From the NCBI GenBank assembly GCA_030616565.1, contig JAUWXC010000026.1, positions 1 to 9,293 of the forward strand: a stretch of 9,293 bases of DNA, written 5' to 3'. Positions 6,258 to 9,293 of the stretch are shown here, in pieces (position 1 is the first letter of the stretch; every line of letters begins with the position of its first letter). The position numbers and the translations under genes are program-made. The notes below the pieces were generated by a model. That model worked only from the letters and a program-made list of their open reading frames with translations, ran no database searches and had not been told where the DNA came from. The stretch is from Methanocellales archaeon (GTDB lineage Archaea > Halobacteriota > UBA148 > JAUWXC01).

Positions 6258-7887
6258 GACCGTGCATCCCATGCATCAGGTAAGGTCCGATGATCAGTAA
6301 TATGATCGATGCAAGGATCAATAATGCCAGTCCATTAACTACGACATTTGATATTCTCTCTTGTTTGCCTTTATTTTTCGTAATGTGACTCACCGCTGAT
6401 AGGCTCATCTCCCTGAACACATGTCCACCATCAAAGGGTACTGCCGGCAGGCAGTTGAACAATCCGACATAGAAATTAATCCACGCGACCCAAAGCACAA
6501 TATTCGCAATCCAGAAAATTGCATTTCCCAATGGCAATGCCCATCCAACTGGCTGGTAGAATTGAATAGCTGGGAACGTAAATACAACAAGCTTTGACCC
6601 CATCACCCCCATGAAAGGAAGCCCAACTAGAATCAACCACCCAGACAGCGTGCTCAGCCTCGAAGGTATCGACTGCAGGAATGAAAGAACGTCGGCGGCT
6701 GGATACTCGCTAAGTTTAGCTCCTAGGAGATCAACAGAAGGCATGACCGTGACGCCAAGAAATCCTTTTTTCATACCCTCATGTGGGGGCTCAGCCAGCG
6801 TCACATTAAAGACTCTTTCTGTGCCATGGTCAATGACCCATACATTAATGGTCTGTCTAGGATGGGTGGCGTTCATGGAAGTCATAAATAAATCCAAAGT
6901 AGGAGTGAACATGTCATTTATTCTTATGATCCGCATGCCTGGCGTTAGGCCCGCATCTTTGGCAGGATATCCATCGATCACGTCTATGATCTCCACTCCA
7001 AATGTGATATTCTGTGGAGCGCTGATGTCAAACGTCTTCTCCACTCTGTTATCCATCGCATGAACCACGATCACATCTCTTGGCTGGATGACGCGCATGA
7101 AAGTATAAACATCATGGATGCTCATTATTTCAACCTCATCCAGTTGAGTTATGACTATCCCCTCCTGAACTCCAGCCAAGTCGGCGGGCGATCCGGGTGC
7201 TACGCTGGTAACCACCACGTTGCCCACAGGTGCAATCGCTCCCAGAATGGGTCCGAAAAAGAGCGCGAATGCAATAAGTGCTACGACAAAATTTGCCATG
7301 ACGCCGGCAGTCAATATCCGAACTCTTTCGTCTCTTGTGGCAGTCGGTTTGACCTTCTCGCCGGTTTCTTTTATCCCGAACAACTGCTCATCATCAAGTT
7401 CGGTGAAAAATCCGATTGGTATCAGCGCCAGCACGACGCCCATGGATTTTACCTTGATGTCTTCCACCTTGCCCAAGATGGCATGAGAGAATTCATGAAC
7501 AACTATTGCAACGATTAGCCCGACCAAACCCCATATGAGTGGAATGAACTCATTTATGCCCGGCAAAAGGAGGATGTTTCTGGGTTCGGTGAGTGCCGAA
7601 GGACGGATGGGATGGACTAACATGAGATAATCTGAGTAAAGCAGTACCGCGAACATAAAACACATCGCGATTAACATCAGCGGCCGTCCAACGCCTGCGA
7701 AAGTTCTCCAGAATCGCTTGGGCTTAGCTAAACGCTCCAGTAGTTTCTGTCCCCTTTTCGTGCCGATCATGAGCAGTGGACCGTGCGCGCGGATGTTATG
7801 CCGCTCCAGCACGCCTTTTTTATCAAGGGCTGATATGATGGCCCAGTATATGCCGAAAATCGCCAGTACTAGCAGCGTAGAGTTCAA
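6250..7887 (-). CDS. Site-2 protease-like M50 membrane metalloprotease with two PDZ domains, TTG start
   Basis: A 545-residue polytopic zinc protease that cuts substrates within the membrane. The N-terminal hydrophobic segment (about 4-21) is followed by a basic loop and two more hydrophobic segments. [14 protein letters not shown] gives the HExxH zinc site at 131-135. Two PDZ-like domains follow: one around 210-285 ([19 protein letters not shown]) and one around 295-370 ([21 protein letters not shown]). The third zinc ligand lies in [14 protein letters not shown] (Asp486), and the C-terminus ends in a final membrane segment. The start is TTG at 7887-7885: GGAGGA lies six bases upstream and the first transmembrane segment begins immediately after, whereas the first internal Met would cut that segment off. 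Related bacterial enzymes release membrane-bound regulators or clear signal peptides; the substrate here is unknown. Confidence 0.92.
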   Translation of the reverse strand: MNSTLLVLAIFGIYWAIISALDKKGVLERHNIRAHGPLLMIGTKRGQKLLERLAKPKRFWRTFAGVGRPLMLIAMCFMFAVLLYSDYLMLVHPIRPSALTEPRNILLLPGINEFIPLIWGLVGLIVAIVVHEFSHAILGKVEDIKVKSMGVVLALIPIGFFTELDDEQLFGIKETGEKVKPTATRDERVRILTAGVMANFVVALIAFALFFGPILGAIAPVGNVVVTSVAPGSPADLAGVQEGIVITQLDEVEIMSIHDVYTFMRVIQPRDVIVVHAMDNRVEKTFDISAPQNITFGVEIIDVIDGYPAKDAGLTPGMRIIRINDMFTPTLDLFMTSMNATHPRQTINVWVIDHGTERVFNVTLAEPPHEGMKKGFLGVTVMPSVDLLGAKLSEYPAADVLSFLQSIPSRLSTLSGWLILVGLPFMGVMGSKLVVFTFPAIQFYQPVGWALPLGNAIFWIANIVLWVAWINFYVGLFNCLPAVPFDGGHVFREMSLSAVSHITKNKGKQERISNVVVNGLALLILASIILLIIGPYLMHGMHGLI

Positions 7888-7893
7888 TCGATA

Positions 7894-7899
7894 TCCTCC
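7894..7899 (-). promoter_or_regulatory. Ribosome binding site deciding the TTG start of the M50 protease
   Basis: GGAGGA on the minus strand, six bases before TTG 7887-7885. An ATG at 7901-7899 overlaps the site but opens only a five-codon frame (MEDID) that ends at TGA 7886-7884, overlapping the TTG. The TTG is therefore the only sensible start for the protease. Confidence 0.75.
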
Positions 7900-7930
7900 A
7901 TAAAGTTATTTTAGGTCTATCCATATTATA

Positions 7931-7938
7931 GGTGGTGA
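7931..7938 (+). promoter_or_regulatory. Ribosome binding site deciding the TTG start of cutA
   Basis: GGTGGTGA ends six bases before TTG 7945 and closely matches the archaeal anti-Shine-Dalgarno. The GTG inside it is not in the cutA frame. Confidence 0.75.
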
Positions 7939-7944
7939 CTAAAA

Positions 7945-8247
7945 TTGTTCTCGGTGGTATATATAACCGCGAGCGATCTGGATGAAGCAAAGCGCATTGC
8001 CCACACCTTGGTAGAAGAGAGATTGGCTGCATGCGTGAACGTGTTTCCGATAACCTCAATTTATCACTGGAACGGGCTACGAGAGGAAAAGGAGGTTGCA
8101 CTGATTGTGAAGACGACGACCGGGAATGTTAAAAAAGTGGAGAATAAGGTGAAAGAGTTGCACAGTTATGATGTTCCGTGCATCATTTCGTTCGAAATCG
8201 ATGGCTCCAAGGAGTTTTTAAAATGGATAGGAGATGAGGTTAAATGA
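7945..8247 (+). CDS. cutA: Divalent-cation tolerance protein CutA (CutA1)
   Basis: A 100-residue small trimeric protein of the CutA1 family, with a ferredoxin-like fold similar to PII proteins. Named from bacterial copper tolerance, its role in archaea is unclear. The sequence matches the family almost end to end: VVYITASDLDEAKRIAHTLV, then EERLAACVNVFPITSIYHWN, EVALIVKTT, KVKELHSYDVPCIISFEI and a C-terminal FLKWIGDEV. The TTG start is set by a strong GGTGGTGA six bases upstream and places the first beta strand at residues 2-8 as usual. No ATG or GTG start is available in this frame upstream. It is the first gene of a three-gene run with a flavoprotein and lysS, sharing an ATGA overlap with the flavoprotein. 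Confidence 0.94.
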   Translation: MFSVVYITASDLDEAKRIAHTLVEERLAACVNVFPITSIYHWNGLREEKEVALIVKTTTGNVKKVENKVKELHSYDVPCIISFEIDGSKEFLKWIGDEVK

Positions 8248-8789
8248 AGATTGGCATAGATGTAAAAGCGAATCGCCTGTACAGCCCGCAGCTGGTGGGT
8301 TTGATTTCCACAATAGACCCCAAGGGAAAGCCGAACGTTGCGACGTTTGCATGGATTACGAGCGTTTCATCCAATCCCGAGATGATTGCCGTTTGTCTTG
8401 CGCCAAAGAGGTATACATACGAGTGCATTGCTAACAACAAAGAGTTCGTGATAAATCTGCCAGCCGTCGATATAATCGATGAGGTCTGGTTCTGTGGAAA
8501 GCACTCTGGAAGAGATATCGATAAATTTAAAGAGACGGGGTTAACACCTCTCGACTCAATAAAAGTCAAGCCCCCAAGAATTAAAGAGTGTGCTGTGCAT
8601 CTGGAGTGCAAGCTGGCAAATACGTTTGAGGTTGGTGATCATATCATCGTCATCGGAGAGGTCGTCGCCAAATCGTGTGATGAGAATGCAATAGTAGATG
8701 GAGTGTTAGATGTCCAAAAAGTCAAGCCCCTGCTTCATGCAGGAGGCTCTAAATTCGTGGTGGCAAGGGATGTCGTGGATGTGAAATGA
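8244..8789 (+). CDS. Flavin reductase-like / flavoredoxin-like FMN-binding protein
   Basis: A 181-residue protein of the flavin reductase-like split-barrel group, which binds FMN and in flavoredoxin-type members carries electrons or reduces flavin with NAD(P)H. Recognisable stretches are [20 protein letters not shown] (first strands and the loop near the FMN phosphate), [57 protein letters not shown] and VIGEVVA. No rubredoxin or iron-sulphur domain is attached. The ATG overlaps the cutA stop by four bases and is preceded by GAGGT at 8236-8240. The next gene, lysS, overlaps its stop in the same way. Its substrate and partner are not evident. A functional tie to the riboflavin operon 3 kb away is possible only in the broad sense that it uses FMN. 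Confidence 0.85.
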   Translation: MKIGIDVKANRLYSPQLVGLISTIDPKGKPNVATFAWITSVSSNPEMIAVCLAPKRYTYECIANNKEFVINLPAVDIIDEVWFCGKHSGRDIDKFKETGLTPLDSIKVKPPRIKECAVHLECKLANTFEVGDHIIVIGEVVAKSCDENAIVDGVLDVQKVKPLLHAGGSKFVVARDVVDVK

Positions 8790-9293
8790 GGATGAAGAAG
8801 AATATCACTCACTGGGCGGATGTCGTCGCAGCAAGTGTGCTGGAAAGAGGGAAAAAGCACGTAGTTGCAACCGGCATCACGCCCTCTGGACACATACACA
8901 TTGGAAACATGAGAGAGGTGGTCATAGCGGATGCGGTGCATAGAGCACTAAAGGATATGAGCGCGGATGCGCGTGTGGTATATATAGCTGATACCTATGA
9001 CCCTCTTCGTAAGATATATCCCTTCCTTCCAGACGAGTATGCATTACACGTGGGAAAGCCCCTCTCAGAGATACCGGACCCTGAGGGGTGCTGTGCGAAT
9101 TATGCAGAGCATTTCCTGCACCCCTTCCTGGACGCATTAGAAAGACTGGGCATTGCAACAGAAGTCTACAGAGCAGACCAGATGTATAAGAAGGGAGATT
9201 ATGCTGACGTCATTAAAATAGCGCTGAAGAACAGGGATAAGATTGCGCAAATACTCGACGAAATTACTGGAAAAACAACCACCCCGACCTGGA
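8786..9293 (+). CDS. lysS: Class I lysyl-tRNA synthetase, N-terminal part, 3' end outside window
   Basis: The first 169 codons of an archaeal-type class I LysRS, which attaches lysine to tRNA-Lys; the reading frame is open to the window end. The class I HIGH signature is [17 protein letters not shown] near residues 30-46 (HIGN). Family-typical stretches follow: [17 protein letters not shown], the [12 protein letters not shown] loop with a following Cys pair, [26 protein letters not shown] and [12 protein letters not shown]. The ATG at 8786 overlaps the upstream stop by four bases; a second in-frame ATG at 8792 is the alternative, and both give a normal N-terminus. About 170 of roughly 500-550 residues are present. 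Class I LysRS is usual in most Euryarchaeota. Confidence 0.93.
   Translation, partial: MRMKKNITHWADVVAASVLERGKKHVVATGITPSGHIHIGNMREVVIADAVHRALKDMSADARVVYIADTYDPLRKIYPFLPDEYALHVGKPLSEIPDPEGCCANYAEHFLHPFLDALERLGIATEVYRADQMYKKGDYADVIKIALKNRDKIAQILDEITGKTTTPTW

Larger units (their letters stand above)
7888..7944. promoter_or_regulatory. Divergent promoter region between the M50 protease and cutA
   Basis: Only 57 bases separate two outward-facing genes, so their promoters must interleave. Minus-strand CTATAATAT (7922-7930) could be the box A of the protease; it would start transcription near 7900 and give a very short leader. A plus-strand AT-rich stretch around 7903-7912 (AAGTTATTTT) is the best box A candidate for cutA. 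Each gene's ribosome binding site lies at its edge of the gap. The promoter calls rest on position only. Confidence 0.45.

Noticed and set aside
7060..7518. Plus-strand open frames of about 150 codons (6611-7063 and 7060-7518) opposite the M50 protease
   Set aside because: The opposite strand encodes the HEFSH and PDZ segments; these frames show no domain and no credible ribosome binding site.
1..9293. tRNA genes, CRISPR repeats, insertion sequences, attachment sites or a replication origin
   Set aside because: I found no cloverleaf-like stretch, no regularly spaced repeats, no transposase-like frame and no clustered origin repeats; nearly all bases are assigned to conserved genes.

Overview
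The window is a gene-dense stretch (about 95% coding) of archaeal chromosome, most likely from a methanogen or a methanogen-related Euryarchaeota/Halobacteriota lineage (methanogens, Archaeoglobus, ANME or Syntropharchaeum-type groups). The strongest lineage markers are an O-phosphoseryl-tRNA synthetase (SepRS), a class I lysyl-tRNA synthetase, a CTP-dependent riboflavin kinase fused to a winged-helix domain (RbkR type), GGTG/GAGG Shine-Dalgarno sites and AT-rich box A promoter elements. The genus cannot be fixed from the sequence alone. There are no tRNA or rRNA genes, insertion sequences, CRISPR arrays, phage genes or other signs of recent transfer. No stretch over 300 bases lacks a gene; the longest gap is 188 bases.

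Layout: (1) 2-2067, plus strand, is a tight run of the SepRS 3' part (cut by the window edge), a dolichyl-phosphate-hexose-synthase-like glycosyltransferase and endonuclease V, followed after 33 bases by a GTG-started universal-stress-like protein (2101-2529). (2) 2519-3787, minus strand, is an APC-family amino acid permease whose 3' end overlaps the stress gene tail to tail. (3) 3788-3975 is a divergent promoter region carrying two identical 10-base palindromes in front of the riboflavin regulator/kinase gene. (4) 3976-5330, plus strand, is the flavin operon rbkR/ribK-ribB (ATGA overlap), followed after 57 bases by a fold-type IV branched-chain aminotransferase (5388-6257). (5) 6250-7887, minus strand, is a site-2-type membrane metalloprotease with two PDZ domains, again overlapping its plus-strand neighbour tail to tail. 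(6) 7888-7944 is a second divergent promoter region, and both genes leaving it start with TTG. (7) 7945-9293, plus strand, is a translationally coupled run of cutA, a flavin-reductase-like flavoprotein and class I lysyl-tRNA synthetase (cut by the right edge).

Functionally this is mostly housekeeping: charging of tRNA-Cys (indirect route) and tRNA-Lys, riboflavin/FMN synthesis and its control, branched-chain amino acid metabolism, DNA repair and membrane proteolysis. I do not see a wholly new multi-gene system. The two observations most worth following are the twin TCAATATTGA palindromes placed between box A and the ribosome binding site of rbkR, which look like an autoregulatory FMN-linked operator, and a His-to-Gln change at the expected metal-binding histidine of RibB directly downstream.
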